NCBI GenBank assembly: GCA_015075515.1
Contig: JABTUE010000002.1
Location: forward strand, 434,001-498,000
Length of the DNA: 64,000 nt
Direction: 5' to 3'
DNA from: Planctomycetota bacterium
GTDB lineage: Bacteria > Planctomycetota > UBA8742 > UBA2392
This document shows positions 44,416 to 53,930 of the stretch, one piece after another. The translations under genes and the position numbers were made by a program. Position 1 is the stretch's first letter. Each line of letters starts with the position of its first letter. The notes under the pieces were generated by a model. It searched no databases. It was not told the DNA's origin and was given only the letters and a program-made list of their open reading frames with translations.

Positions 44416-45834
44416 TCAGCCCTCTTTCTTTTCGGGGTTGCGGGCCTGCTCGGCCTTGTCCCACTCTTTTTCTTTCTCGGCAAGCGCCGCGCGCACTTCG
44501 GTGATGCCCTGGATGTCTCCGGCCGCGCTGCTGCCGCCGGTGCCGGTTTCAAAGGGCACGGTCAGCGGCGCGGGCTTCTTGTCGGGCGGCCACATGGTCT
44601 GGTCGGCGATCACCTTGCCCTTGCGGCTGAACCAGAACAGCACACCCAGCCCGAAACAGGCCATCAGCAGGCTCAAAACCTGGCCCATGCTAAGGCCCAG
44701 AAACACCGTGCCCAGTTCATTGCCCTGGGCCTGGAACTGCACGTCAGGCTGGCGCCAGAACTCGCCAATGAAGCGCGCCAGCGGGTAGCCGGTGAAAAAC
44801 GCGCCGGCCACCATACCCGCGCGTTTGACACGCCGCCGGAACCACAGCAGGAACGCCAGCAGCAATACGCCCTCCAGCAGCAACTGGTACAACTGACTGG
44901 GATGGCGCGGCGTGGTGACCAGCGGGTATTCAGTCAAATCAAAAAACAGCGTGCGTTCCGACGCCGGGGGCCGGGGTGGGGTTGCGACATACTCAATCAC
45001 ACCGTCGGCGTTGCGCACGGCGAGTTCATAGCCCTGCAGGTACGCCTGCGGGTTGTGGTAAAGGACATAGGACCCGCGGTCAATCACGCCGCCGGGGTTG
45101 GCATCGGTCAAAGCCTTGAGCCAGGCCTCGACCTGGGCCGGGTCTTCGGGCTTGAACATGCGCTCGTACAACTGGCCCTGGTGCTGCACGACCTGAAAGC
45201 TCTTGCCGCTGCGCACGGGAAAGCGCATCGCCCAGGGCAGATCGGGTGAGGCCGCGCGGCCGTACAGTTCGCCGTTCAGGAAGTTGGCCAGCCGGATCCA
45301 GATCGCCCCGAACGCGCCGCTGATGCAGCCGACATCGCCAATCTGGGCGATCGGCGGGCGCGACTTGAGCCACCAGAACAACGCCATCAGCACAATGCCC
45401 GTGGCCGCGCCGTGGCTGGCCATGCCCGACCAGTTGAGAAAAATCCGCTCAAGCTGGTCTTTGGTGTCCACCGGTCCGTAGGGCGGCGGGCCGAAGTAAA
45501 AATCGGGGTTATAGATGAAAATGTAGGCCGTCTTGGCCCCCACCAGCACACCGATCATGGCCAGCAGCAGCGCGTCGTAGGGCACATGGGGCTGCACCTT
45601 CAGCCAGCCCTGCTTGCGGAAACGGCCAAAGAAATACAGCACGCCCAGAAACGCAATCAGGTAGCACGAATAGTAGACGTCCAGCAGCACCGTGCCGCCC
45701 TGGCCTGACCACGCGCCAACGCCGTTGGCGCCGATCAGCCACTGGTCGTATATGACAAGCCCGCCGTCCCAGCGCAAAAGCGTGGTCGTGAACCAGTCGT
45801 AGGCAAGCCGGGGATGGGTCAGCACACCAAGCAT
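44416..45834 (-). CDS. lgt: prolipoprotein diacylglyceryl transferase, enlarged
   Basis: Membrane enzyme that attaches diacylglycerol to the lipobox Cys of pre-lipoproteins. Lgt signature IRLANFLNGELYGR, later HPSQLYQLLLEG and RFIGEFWRQPD. At 472 residues it is about 180 longer than the E. coli protein: about 100 residues are inserted between the signature and HPSQLYQ (a soluble, probably periplasmic segment), and the N- and C-termini are extended. Several lipoproteins in this window need it. Confidence 0.88.
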   Translation of the reverse strand: MLGVLTHPRLAYDWFTTTLLRWDGGLVIYDQWLIGANGVGAWSGQGGTVLLDVYYSCYLIAFLGVLYFFGRFRKQGWLKVQPHVPYDALLLAMIGVLVGAKTAYIFIYNPDFYFGPPPYGPVDTKDQLERIFLNWSGMASHGAATGIVLMALFWWLKSRPPIAQIGDVGCISGAFGAIWIRLANFLNGELYGRAASPDLPWAMRFPVRSGKSFQVVQHQGQLYERMFKPEDPAQVEAWLKALTDANPGGVIDRGSYVLYHNPQAYLQGYELAVRNADGVIEYVATPPRPPASERTLFFDLTEYPLVTTPRHPSQLYQLLLEGVLLLAFLLWFRRRVKRAGMVAGAFFTGYPLARFIGEFWRQPDVQFQAQGNELGTVFLGLSMGQVLSLLMACFGLGVLFWFSRKGKVIADQTMWPPDKKPAPLTVPFETGTGGSSAAGDIQGITEVRAALAEKEKEWDKAEQARNPEKKEG

Positions 45835-45873
45835 GGGTTCACACCGTGGTTTGACTGCCCGTGACAGAGCTTC

Positions 45874-47913
45874 TCAGCCGCGCAGGTTGCCACCCAGTTG
45901 TTCGGTCACGGCACGAATCGCCGCGTTCATCTGGGCGCTGATTTCTTCCGCCGTCAGCGTGCGGTCGTCGTGCCGGAACCGCATGCGAAAAGCCAGACTC
46001 TTGCGGCCGGGCGCAATGCCCTTGCCGCGGAACTCGTCAAACAGCTCAACCTCGCGCAGCGTGCGATCGCAGGCCCGGCGCACTGCCGCCTCCACATCAG
46101 CCCAGGACGTAGCGGCGTCCAGAACAAAGGCCAGATCGCGCTCGGCTGTCGGAAAGCGCGGCATCTCTTCGAATGTCGGGGTCTCGACCCAGGCCTCGAC
46201 CAGCGCGTCAAGGTCCAGTTCGGCCAGGGCGCAGGGCCCGTCAGCCCCGGCGGCCCGCAGCGATTCTGCCGATGGTTCGGCCACCACGCCCAGTTCGCGC
46301 CCGCCAACACCCAGACGGGCGGCGCGGCCAGGCAGAAACGCCGCGTGAGCCAGCGGCCGGGCCGCAAGCGACGCCTTGACGCGCAGGCTTTCCAGCAGCG
46401 CCTCAACGGCGCCCCTGGCCTGAAGAAAATCCGGCGCCAGCAGCGCGACGCGGGCGCGCTCGCCGGTGGTTGTTCCGTCGGGTGAGGGCGCAAACACGTT
46501 GGCGACCTCAAACAGACGCACCTGGCGGTTGCCCTGGCGCTCGTTGACACACAGCGCGCCCAGCAGGCTGGCCATCAGATTGCGACGCAACGCCGGTAAC
46601 GCGGCGTTGACGGGGTTTCGCGCCGCCAGCCTGAGGGCCGAATCTCCGTCCAGGCCAAACGACGCCAGCGGCCCGGCGTCACCTACAAAGGTGTCGGTCA
46701 GTGCCTCGGAAAAGCCCTGTCCCATCAACGCCCGGCGGATCTCGACCCGCGCGCGCTGGCGCCGCGTGGGTTTGGCAATCGCCACGGTCATGCGCAACGG
46801 CGCGGGCACACGGTCCAGTCCCCAGATGCGGCCGACCTCTTCCACCAGATCGCGCGGCGTGCGCAGGTCGCGCCGGAAGCCGGGCACCTGCACAGTCACG
46901 GCGTCAAGCGTCACACCCTCAATGCCAAGACCCAGGCCGCGGAACATGGTCTCGATCTCGGCGCGCGGCACTGTCACGCCGAGCACACGGCGTACTTCGT
47001 GCTCGGTCACGGTCAGGTGCACCGGCGGCACCTCGGCACTGCCGGCCTCCAGCACGCCGTCCAGAACCTGGCCGCCGGCGATTTCAACCATCAGGCGCGC
47101 GGCGCGGCGGCTGGCGTACAGCACGCCGCCGATATCCACCCCGCGCGAAAAGCGGTAATGGCTGTCGCTGTCAAGCTCAAGCCGGCGGCCGGTCTGCCGG
47201 TTGCCCGCGGGTTCGAAGTACGCGCTTTCCAGCAGGATGTCGGTCGTGGCGGCGTTCACCTCGCTGTCGGCGCCGCCCATCACGCCTGCCACGGCCTGGG
47301 CGCGTTCGGCGTCGGCGATGATCAGCGTGCGGGAATCCAGCGCGATCGTCGCGCGCCCCTTGCGGTCGGCAATCGGCCGGAACTGCTCCTTGTCACGGGC
47401 ATAACGCACAACAATGCGCCGGCCCGCCAGTTTGTTCAGGTCAAAGGCATGCAGGGGCTGGCCGGTCTCGTAGAGCACAAAGTTCGTGATATCCACGATG
47501 TTGTTGATCGGCTTGAGCCCGATCGCCTCCAGTCGCTGCTTCAGCCAGTCTGGCGACGGGCCCACCTTTACGCCGCGGATCACCTGCGCCGTGTAGTACG
47601 GACAGGCCGCCAGCGCCCCCGGCTCAATGGATACCGACGCGACACCGGAAGCCGGCGCCGTGGAAACGGCGTAGCTGACATCAGGCAGTTTGATCTCGCG
47701 GCCCAGGGTGGCGGCCAGCTCGCGCGCCAGACCCAGCACGCCCAGGCAGTCCACGCGGTTGCTGGTGACCTCCAGCGTAAAGCAGGTATCGGCGCCGACG
47801 GGCTCGGCTTTTTCCACCTCAGTGCCTGCCAGGGTCAGGCGTCTGGCGACTTCGGCGGCGTCCAGACCGCTGCCCACGTAGCTGTCAATCCACTGGTGCG
47901 TGGCCTTCATCAT
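45874..47913 (-). CDS. pheT: phenylalanyl-tRNA synthetase beta subunit, without EMAP/OB domain
   Basis: 679 residues. It starts MKATHQWIDSYVGSGLDAAEVARRLTLAGTEVEKAEPV as usual, then jumps straight to CFTLEVTSNRVDCLGVLGLARELA; the 110-120-residue OB-fold tRNA-binding domain that lies between these blocks in E. coli PheT is absent. The B3/B4 editing, B5 and ferredoxin-like anticodon-binding domains are present (ending DDRTLTAEEISAQMNAAI). pheS is not adjacent. Confidence 0.9.
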   Translation of the reverse strand: MMKATHQWIDSYVGSGLDAAEVARRLTLAGTEVEKAEPVGADTCFTLEVTSNRVDCLGVLGLARELAATLGREIKLPDVSYAVSTAPASGVASVSIEPGALAACPYYTAQVIRGVKVGPSPDWLKQRLEAIGLKPINNIVDITNFVLYETGQPLHAFDLNKLAGRRIVVRYARDKEQFRPIADRKGRATIALDSRTLIIADAERAQAVAGVMGGADSEVNAATTDILLESAYFEPAGNRQTGRRLELDSDSHYRFSRGVDIGGVLYASRRAARLMVEIAGGQVLDGVLEAGSAEVPPVHLTVTEHEVRRVLGVTVPRAEIETMFRGLGLGIEGVTLDAVTVQVPGFRRDLRTPRDLVEEVGRIWGLDRVPAPLRMTVAIAKPTRRQRARVEIRRALMGQGFSEALTDTFVGDAGPLASFGLDGDSALRLAARNPVNAALPALRRNLMASLLGALCVNERQGNRQVRLFEVANVFAPSPDGTTTGERARVALLAPDFLQARGAVEALLESLRVKASLAARPLAHAAFLPGRAARLGVGGRELGVVAEPSAESLRAAGADGPCALAELDLDALVEAWVETPTFEEMPRFPTAERDLAFVLDAATSWADVEAAVRRACDRTLREVELFDEFRGKGIAPGRKSLAFRMRFRHDDRTLTAEEISAQMNAAIRAVTEQLGGNLRG

Positions 47914-47962
47914 GCGGCCGTTTTAGCGGATGCGGCACCGGGGGCAACAGGCAGGGGCGGTG

Positions 47963-49309
47963 TCAGTCCTTTACCTTGATCGGCCGCCCCGCCAGGGCAT
48001 CCAGCGCGGCCTCCAGCATGCGGTCTTCCACCGTCCACCAGCGGTTGGTCTTTTCCTGTTCCTCGCGGTTGAAGCGCGCGGCGCGGGCGGCCTGGCGGTT
48101 GCGGATGTTGGCCTGTTCGCCGGGGCGGTACGGCATGTGGATGTCGGGCATGATGCCGCCGGGTTCGCCTTTGTCGCCCTTCTGCACGCGGCGCCCCAGC
48201 GGGGTGTAGTACTGGGTGGTGGTGATGTTCATGCTGTACTGTTCGTCGTTGCCCAGCCGGAAAATGGTCTGAACCAGACCCTTGCCGTGGGTGCGGTCAC
48301 CGATGATCAGCGCCCGCCCGTGGTCGCGCATGGCACCGGTGAAAATTTCGGCGGCGCTGGCGGTGTTGTTGTCCACCAGCAGCACAATCGGCAGGCTGGT
48401 CAGGGCAGTGTCGTCGGTGGTGCGGTAATCGTGGTCGTTGCGGCGGTTGCTTTCGCGGTTGGCGCGCGTGAACACAATCAGCGCGCCCTTTTCGGCAATC
48501 AGGGCATCGGCCATGTCCACAGCCGGCGGCACACGCCCGCCGCCGTTGTTGCGCAAGTCAATCACGATGCCCTCGGCACCCTGTTCCATCAGTTCGCGCA
48601 GGGCGTCCTTGAACTGCGGGTCAAAGGTGTTGGCGTTGAAGTCGCTGATCTGCAGAAACCCGAACCGCCGCCCGTGCCGGGTTTCGATATGCACGTCGCG
48701 CACACTGTACTGCACGACTTCTGAGCGCGTGACCGTGACATCCATGGCCCGGGCTTTGGGATCGTCACCGCGCCTGGTGTCGCCGCCGCGGCGGATGCCC
48801 AGCACCACCACCGAATCCTTGACGTCGCTCTGGATTCGCAGGCGCGAATTTTCCAGCGTCTGGCCCAGCACGGAAACGCCGTCCACACTGACAATCACGT
48901 CGTCCACCAGCAGGCCGGCCTTTTCGCCGCCGCCGCCGGACATGACCTGGGTGATGCGGATACTGCCGTCTTCGTTGAGTTCAATGCCGCAGTTGATGCC
49001 GTAGCTGGCGCCGCGCAATTCGCGCTCCTGGCGCGTGGCCTGCACCGGCGGGTGCACGCGGGTGTAGCCGTCGCCGGTGCCCTGGGCCATGCCGACCAGC
49101 GCCTGGTCGGCCAGCGTGCGTTCATCCAGCGGCCCGTCATAGTGATCCAGCAGCTTCTGGCGCACCTCCAGATACAGCGCGAACTCGCGCTCCAGGCCGT
49201 TGGTCGGCGAGGGCTTTTGCTCCTTGCCGCCGAACACCCACAGCACAATCACGCCCGCCAGCACAAACAGCGGCAGAAACGCGAACGTGATGAAGAAGTA
49301 CCGGTTCAT
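47963..49309 (-). CDS. S41 C-terminal processing peptidase (CtpA/Prc-like)
   Basis: 448 residues. N-terminal membrane anchor (FFITFAFLPLFVLAGVIVLWVF), a helical segment, PDZ domain (SGGGGEKAGLLVDDVIVSVDG), then the S41 core: IVIDLRNNGGG, nucleophile Ser in NNTASAAEIFTGAM and catalytic Lys in DRTHGKGLVQT. It cleaves C-termini of exported proteins. Overlaps the rhomboid-like gene by 4 bp. Confidence 0.9.
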   Translation of the reverse strand: MNRYFFITFAFLPLFVLAGVIVLWVFGGKEQKPSPTNGLEREFALYLEVRQKLLDHYDGPLDERTLADQALVGMAQGTGDGYTRVHPPVQATRQERELRGASYGINCGIELNEDGSIRITQVMSGGGGEKAGLLVDDVIVSVDGVSVLGQTLENSRLRIQSDVKDSVVVLGIRRGGDTRRGDDPKARAMDVTVTRSEVVQYSVRDVHIETRHGRRFGFLQISDFNANTFDPQFKDALRELMEQGAEGIVIDLRNNGGGRVPPAVDMADALIAEKGALIVFTRANRESNRRNDHDYRTTDDTALTSLPIVLLVDNNTASAAEIFTGAMRDHGRALIIGDRTHGKGLVQTIFRLGNDEQYSMNITTTQYYTPLGRRVQKGDKGEPGGIMPDIHMPYRPGEQANIRNRQAARAARFNREEQEKTNRWWTVEDRMLEAALDALAGRPIKVKD

Positions 49310-50289
49310 GGCCTGCGCCTTTTGGACTGGGCGTCAAGAAACGCTTTCTCGCCGCGGCTCAGCGACGATATGCCCTGACGGCTGATCTTGTCCAGAATCG
49401 CGTCCAGTTTCTGCTGGTCGGCGGCCTGGGCCGCGCGCTGGCGTTCGGCCTGTTCGCGTTCTTTCTCTTCTTCTTTACGCGCGCGCGCCAGCGCCCGCGA
49501 CACGTCGTCCACGTCTTCGGGCAAATTGCCGCGGCGATTCCAGGGTTCTTCGTAACTGCCCGGCGCCACGGCAGGCAGCCGTCCCGCGGCCTTGAGTACC
49601 GACATGTACACCGCCGCCACGGCGGCCCCCCAGATCAACTGGGTCGGGCTGTGGGCCACGGGCCGGTCGCCAACCAGCGCATAAATTACCCCGATCACCG
49701 CAAAGAAACCCACCAGGCCGAACACCACCGGCCGAGTGCGCCAGCCAAAAAGCGTGCGCTGGTTGGGCGCGATCCAGGCCACACTTACAAAAGCCGCGAA
49801 CATGCCCCCCACCGGGCCCATGATCACACCCACGCGGCTGCCCAGCAGCCAGTGGTCGGTCAGCGCCGCCAACAGGCCGCTGAGCACACAGGCCGCCACA
49901 AACAGCGCCAGAAAGCGCCGCGTGCCAAACAGTTCCTCCACCATGCGTCCGGCAAAGTAAACCCCCACGGCGTCCAGCACACAGCGCAGCAGATCGGCCG
50001 GCACAAGCCAGTGCGTCAACAGCTTCCAGTAGCCGGGCGAAAAGCCCTTCAGCCACGGCACGACATCATGGCTGGTCAGCACCACGGCCTGGCGAACCCA
50101 GAAGGGCGGGCCTTCGGCCGAGGTAAGGAAGAACTCGGGGCTGGCAAAGCTGGTGTGGTTGCCGGCGATCAGGGCGATCACATAGCCGGCAATCACGGCA
50201 ATCAGCAGGCCCCTGGTGGCCGGATGAACGCCCGAAGAAAGCTCAAACTTGGGCTTACTCTGGAAATAGTCTCGGTCTTCGTAGCCCAT
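49306..50289 (-). CDS. rhomboid-like membrane protein lacking the catalytic serine
   Basis: 327 residues, six or seven helices in a rhomboid-like order: LTHWLVPADLLRCVLDAVGVYFAGRMVEELFGTRRFLALFVAACVLSGLLAAL corresponds to the L1/TM2-TM3 block. Where active rhomboids have GxSG, the sequence is IMGPVGGMFAAF, so the nucleophile is missing; a His remains in PVAHSPTQLIWGA. The C-terminal 90 residues are a charged helix. Likely a non-proteolytic relative that binds membrane clients. Confidence 0.7.
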   Translation of the reverse strand: MGYEDRDYFQSKPKFELSSGVHPATRGLLIAVIAGYVIALIAGNHTSFASPEFFLTSAEGPPFWVRQAVVLTSHDVVPWLKGFSPGYWKLLTHWLVPADLLRCVLDAVGVYFAGRMVEELFGTRRFLALFVAACVLSGLLAALTDHWLLGSRVGVIMGPVGGMFAAFVSVAWIAPNQRTLFGWRTRPVVFGLVGFFAVIGVIYALVGDRPVAHSPTQLIWGAAVAAVYMSVLKAAGRLPAVAPGSYEEPWNRRGNLPEDVDDVSRALARARKEEEKEREQAERQRAAQAADQQKLDAILDKISRQGISSLSRGEKAFLDAQSKRRRP

Positions 50290-50307
50290 GCAGACTTAAC
50301 TCAACTG

Positions 50308-50325
50308 GCGACAAGCACTTGTCGC
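50308..50325. promoter_or_regulatory. palindrome GCGACAAG-CA-CTTGTCGC
   Basis: Perfect 8-bp dyad with a 2-bp spacer in the gap between the divergent rhomboid-like and FHA-HD-GYP genes. It is 19 bases from the rhomboid-like start codon, placing it in the leader or promoter on that side. No known regulator consensus is matched. Confidence 0.5.
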
Positions 50326-50525
50326 AAGGATAATAAGCGGTCAAGATAGCAACTGACTGAACGGTCAAATGGGGAAGTGGCCCAGTCAAGAACGCGTTAA
50401 ATTCCCCGTTGGGTGCAGGCCAGTTTTTCCTAAATTCCATGCGGGCGACCGGCGAGGTCGCGCCGATAGCAAAACAGGTTATCGGACGGTGGGAGTCCGA
50501 CAACCAGCAGATCAGAGTGCCGGAC

Positions 50526-52139
50526 ATGAGAGCCGAACTCGTCATCCGGGGTGGCGCGCGCGACGGCAACAAGCTGTCTCTGCCTGTGCATGGCAAGGTG
50601 ACGTTCGGGCGCTCGCCCTCGTGCGACGAACGCTTCACCGAAGAATCCTTTTCACGCACGCACTTCCAGATCGAGGGCAAGGGCAGCTTCTTTCTGCTGA
50701 CCGACCTGCAATCTTCCACCGGCACCACCGTCAACGGCAAGCTGGTAGCCAGCAAGATTCTGCACAGCGGCGACCGCATTGTCGCCGGCGGTGTGGAGTT
50801 CAGCTTCAAGACTCATGAATCCCCCACCAGCAAGCTGGCGGCCCACAGCGGCCTGCTGGAATCCGAACCCGCGGTCAGTTCCATCCACTTTGAGCGCAAT
50901 TACGAAGACGGTACCTTCAGCCTTGAAGACACCGCCCGCGCCGATACCGAAGGCGACCACGGCAACAGCACCGACGCGCCCGAACTGCTGGCCCGCGCCC
51001 GGCGCGCCCTGCAGACCGTGTACCACGTGGGCAACCTGGTCTACACGCAATCGAGCCTGGACAAGGTCTGCCACACCATCATGGACACGGCCATGGAGGT
51101 GCTGGAGCCCGACCGCGGCTTTCTGGTGATGTACGACGCCGACCAGAAGGTGCTGGAGCCCGTGGTGGTGCGCCGCCGCAAGAACGGGACCCCCGGCAGT
51201 TCCCGCACCAGCACGCGCATTCTGCGCGCGGCCGACGACGAACTTTCGCTGTGCCGGCCGATCGTGCTGTATTCAGTCAAGAAAGGCCTGAGCGTCGTAT
51301 CCGGCGCCGTGTACCCCGAAACCGGCGACGCCAACAGCAAACACATCAAGAGCGCGATGTGCGTGCCGGTGCGCACCAACACCGACATCATCGGTGCCAT
51401 TTACCTGGATCGCGTGGACAACGACGACCCGTTCCGCAGCCACCAGCTTGAACTTCTGGCCGCGATCGGCCGCCAGGCCGGCATCGCGATTGAACGCGCC
51501 CGCATGCTCGAGGACATGGAGGGTCTGTTCTACAGTTGCGTGCGCGCGCTGGTCAGCAGCATTGAGGCCAAGGACCAGTACACCCACGGCCACAGCGAGC
51601 GTGTCACGGCCTTTGCCGTGACCCTGGCTGAAGAAATGGCGCTGGATGCCGACATGCTGGACAACGTGCGGCTGGGTGCGCTGCTGCACGATGTGGGCAA
51701 GATCGGCGTGGCGGAAAAGATACTGACCAAGCCCTCGCGCCTGACGCCCGACGAGGTCAAGGTGATCCGTCAGCACCCGGTGCGCGGCGCGGAAATCCTG
51801 AGCCACATCCGCAACATCCCCGGCGTGGTGGCGGCCGTGAAGTACCATCACGAGATGTACAACGGACTGGGCTACCCCGACGGTCTGAACGGCACCGAAG
51901 TGCCCCAGACCGCGCGGATTGTCGCCCTGGCCGATGCCTTTGACGCCATGACCAGCAACCGCAGCTACCGCAGAAACTTTGACGTGGACGAAGCGATCAG
52001 CGAGTTCACGCGCTGCAGCGGCGACCAGTTCGACCCCGAAGTGTGCGAAGTGATGATCAAACTGCTGCGCGACGGCCGCATCATTCCGTGCAACGAGCTG
52101 TTCGCCAAAGGCATAGACATCAGCAAGAGCATCTACTAA
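50526..52139 (+). CDS. FHA-GAF-HD-GYP signalling protein
   Basis: 537 residues from ATG 50526 (an earlier ATG at 50439 is possible). FHA: VTFGRSPSCD, FSRTHFQIE, SSTGTTVNGKLV. GAF at about 160-330 (VCHTIMDTAMEVLEPDRGFLVMYDADQ). HD-GYP at about 340-530: HGHSERVTAFAV, LLHDVGKIGV, HPVRGAEIL, KYHHEMYNGLGYPDGL, LADAFDAMTSNRSYR. It would hydrolyse cyclic di-GMP under control of a phosphothreonine-bearing partner and a small ligand. Confidence 0.9.
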   Translation: MRAELVIRGGARDGNKLSLPVHGKVTFGRSPSCDERFTEESFSRTHFQIEGKGSFFLLTDLQSSTGTTVNGKLVASKILHSGDRIVAGGVEFSFKTHESPTSKLAAHSGLLESEPAVSSIHFERNYEDGTFSLEDTARADTEGDHGNSTDAPELLARARRALQTVYHVGNLVYTQSSLDKVCHTIMDTAMEVLEPDRGFLVMYDADQKVLEPVVVRRRKNGTPGSSRTSTRILRAADDELSLCRPIVLYSVKKGLSVVSGAVYPETGDANSKHIKSAMCVPVRTNTDIIGAIYLDRVDNDDPFRSHQLELLAAIGRQAGIAIERARMLEDMEGLFYSCVRALVSSIEAKDQYTHGHSERVTAFAVTLAEEMALDADMLDNVRLGALLHDVGKIGVAEKILTKPSRLTPDEVKVIRQHPVRGAEILSHIRNIPGVVAAVKYHHEMYNGLGYPDGLNGTEVPQTARIVALADAFDAMTSNRSYRRNFDVDEAISEFTRCSGDQFDPEVCEVMIKLLRDGRIIPCNELFAKGIDISKSIY

Positions 52140-52217
52140 CGGCGGCGCATTTCCGGAATTTCAGGAACCCGCACCGGCGTGTTTGCGTCCCTGTGCTGTC
52201 CACGACAGGAGACCGCC

Positions 52218-53264
52218 ATGATTCGTTTTTGGCCATTCTGCGCCGTCATGCTGGTTCTGGCCGGAACGCTTGCCCAGGCCCAGCGAAAGGAACGTTCCAG
52301 AACAGACAACCCGGACGCGTCGCTCACGTGGACCCTCGAGGGGCGCGTGCTGGATGAATCCGGCCAGCCCGTGGACCAGGCACAGGTGTTTTGCGCTGCC
52401 GAGGTAAGTATCAGTGACCCGTCCATAGGAGGCAACTCCTGCATCACCGACAAGAACGGCACTTTCCGCGTCACGGTCTCAACCTCCGTCCCCGGCACAG
52501 CCGAGTTGTCCTGCCGGATTCATGTTCACCACGATTGGTTTCTGCCCACGACATCGGGCCCCCACGCGGGCGCTCCCGGCACCACCCTGCGCGACATTGA
52601 GATACGCCTGAAGCCGGGCGCCAACATTTCGGGCCGCGTTACCGACGAAGACGGCAAACCGATCAAGAACGTAAACGTGGCCCTGTCCTGGCCGCGGCCT
52701 CAGGATTCCCGCGAAGACGACAAGGGCGTCACAGAGAAAGAACCCGGCGATTCCAGACCGCCTGTCAAAGGTCCGCCAAAGCCTGAGCGACCCGCCGAGC
52801 CGGATGTTGAAACGCGATCGGTGGGTACAGACGAAAACGGCTATTACCGCATCGGCGGCCTGGAGGTCACATCCGTCAAACTCACGCTGGGGGGCGGCGC
52901 GTGGCAGGCCCAGACACGCGAAGTGACGCTTGAAGCCGGCCGCCACCTCACGGGCCAGGACGCAAAGCTGGCGCGGCTTACCGCGGTGACTGGTACCGTG
53001 GCCCAGGCCAACTGGCCGCTGTCACGTAACGTCAAGGCCTTGTTCTACGACGGTGACACAGTCGTCAAGGAATGCGGGTTCGCCGTCTACCGTGACCGCT
53101 CGTTCGTGGTGATGAACCCGCCCATGGGCACCTACGACCTGTGGCTGGTATTTGCGGAGCATTGCTCGGCCCAGCGCGTGCGCGTCACGATCGAGGAAAA
53201 CAAGCACGCCCACGTCGGCGAGATTACACTGCAATCCCGGGCCAGCGTGGATATGCAGGATTGA
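52218..53264 (+). CDS. secreted protein with carboxypeptidase-regulatory-like repeats
   Basis: 348 residues from ATG 52218, preceded by AGGAG. Signal peptide MIRFWPFCAVMLVLAGTLAQAQ. Two or three CarboxypepD_reg-like beta-sandwich units: LEGRVLDESGQPVDQAQVFC, ISGRVTDEDGKPIKNVNVAL with a following DENGYYRIGGL, and a more divergent third. These Ig-like units usually stiffen or bind at the cell surface. No catalytic domain. Confidence 0.7.
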   Translation: MIRFWPFCAVMLVLAGTLAQAQRKERSRTDNPDASLTWTLEGRVLDESGQPVDQAQVFCAAEVSISDPSIGGNSCITDKNGTFRVTVSTSVPGTAELSCRIHVHHDWFLPTTSGPHAGAPGTTLRDIEIRLKPGANISGRVTDEDGKPIKNVNVALSWPRPQDSREDDKGVTEKEPGDSRPPVKGPPKPERPAEPDVETRSVGTDENGYYRIGGLEVTSVKLTLGGGAWQAQTREVTLEAGRHLTGQDAKLARLTAVTGTVAQANWPLSRNVKALFYDGDTVVKECGFAVYRDRSFVVMNPPMGTYDLWLVFAEHCSAQRVRVTIEENKHAHVGEITLQSRASVDMQD

Positions 53265-53273
53265 CAGCTGGCA

Positions 53274-53912
53274 TCAGTTCACCCGCAGGCTTCTGATGCG
53301 CTCGGCGTAGTTGCCCGAAAACACATAGCTGCCCGCGACCAGAACGTTGGCGCCCGCGTCTACAGCCTGCTTCACCGTTTCGGCGTTGATGCCGCCGTCA
53401 ATCTCAATATCCAGGTTCGGGGCCAACGCGCGCGCGGCCTTCACGGTTTCAAGCACCTTGGCAATGAACTTCTGGCCGCCGAAGCCGGGCCAGACACTCA
53501 TGACCAGCAGCATCTCAATCTGGCTCAGCCAGGGCTTGGCGGCTTCGATGCTGGTGTCGGGGTTCAGCACCAGTCCGGGCTTTGCGCCGGCCTTGCGGAT
53601 TGCGTTCAGTGTTTCGGTGATCGGGGCGTTGCTTTCCACGTGAATGGTAATGATGTCGGCCCCGGCCTTGGCGAATTCGGCCACGTATCGCTGCGGGTCG
53701 GTCATCATCAGGTGGCAGTCCAGCGGCTTTCCGGCCACGCGTTTGATCGCGGCCACCACCGGCGGGCCAATCGTCAGGTTGGGCACGAAGTGGGCATCCA
53801 TGACATCCACGTGCAGCAAATCCGCGCCGGCGGCCTCAATGGCTTCAACCTCGCGCTGGATGTTGGCGAAATCGCAGGACAAGAGCGATGGGGCGATCTT
53901 GAGGATAGGCAT
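53274..53912 (-). CDS. rpe: ribulose-phosphate 3-epimerase
   Basis: 212-residue TIM barrel that interconverts ribulose-5-P and xylulose-5-P. Motifs: APSLLSCDFANIQREVEAIE, LLHVDVMDAHFVPNLTIGP (metal-binding His/Asp), LDCHLMMTDP, MSVWPGFGGQKF and EIDGGINAET. It follows pgk on the same strand, 18 nt after the pgk stop. Confidence 0.95.
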   Translation of the reverse strand: MPILKIAPSLLSCDFANIQREVEAIEAAGADLLHVDVMDAHFVPNLTIGPPVVAAIKRVAGKPLDCHLMMTDPQRYVAEFAKAGADIITIHVESNAPITETLNAIRKAGAKPGLVLNPDTSIEAAKPWLSQIEMLLVMSVWPGFGGQKFIAKVLETVKAARALAPNLDIEIDGGINAETVKQAVDAGANVLVAGSYVFSGNYAERIRSLRVN

Positions 53913-53930
53913 TACGGCAATGTTCCTTGT

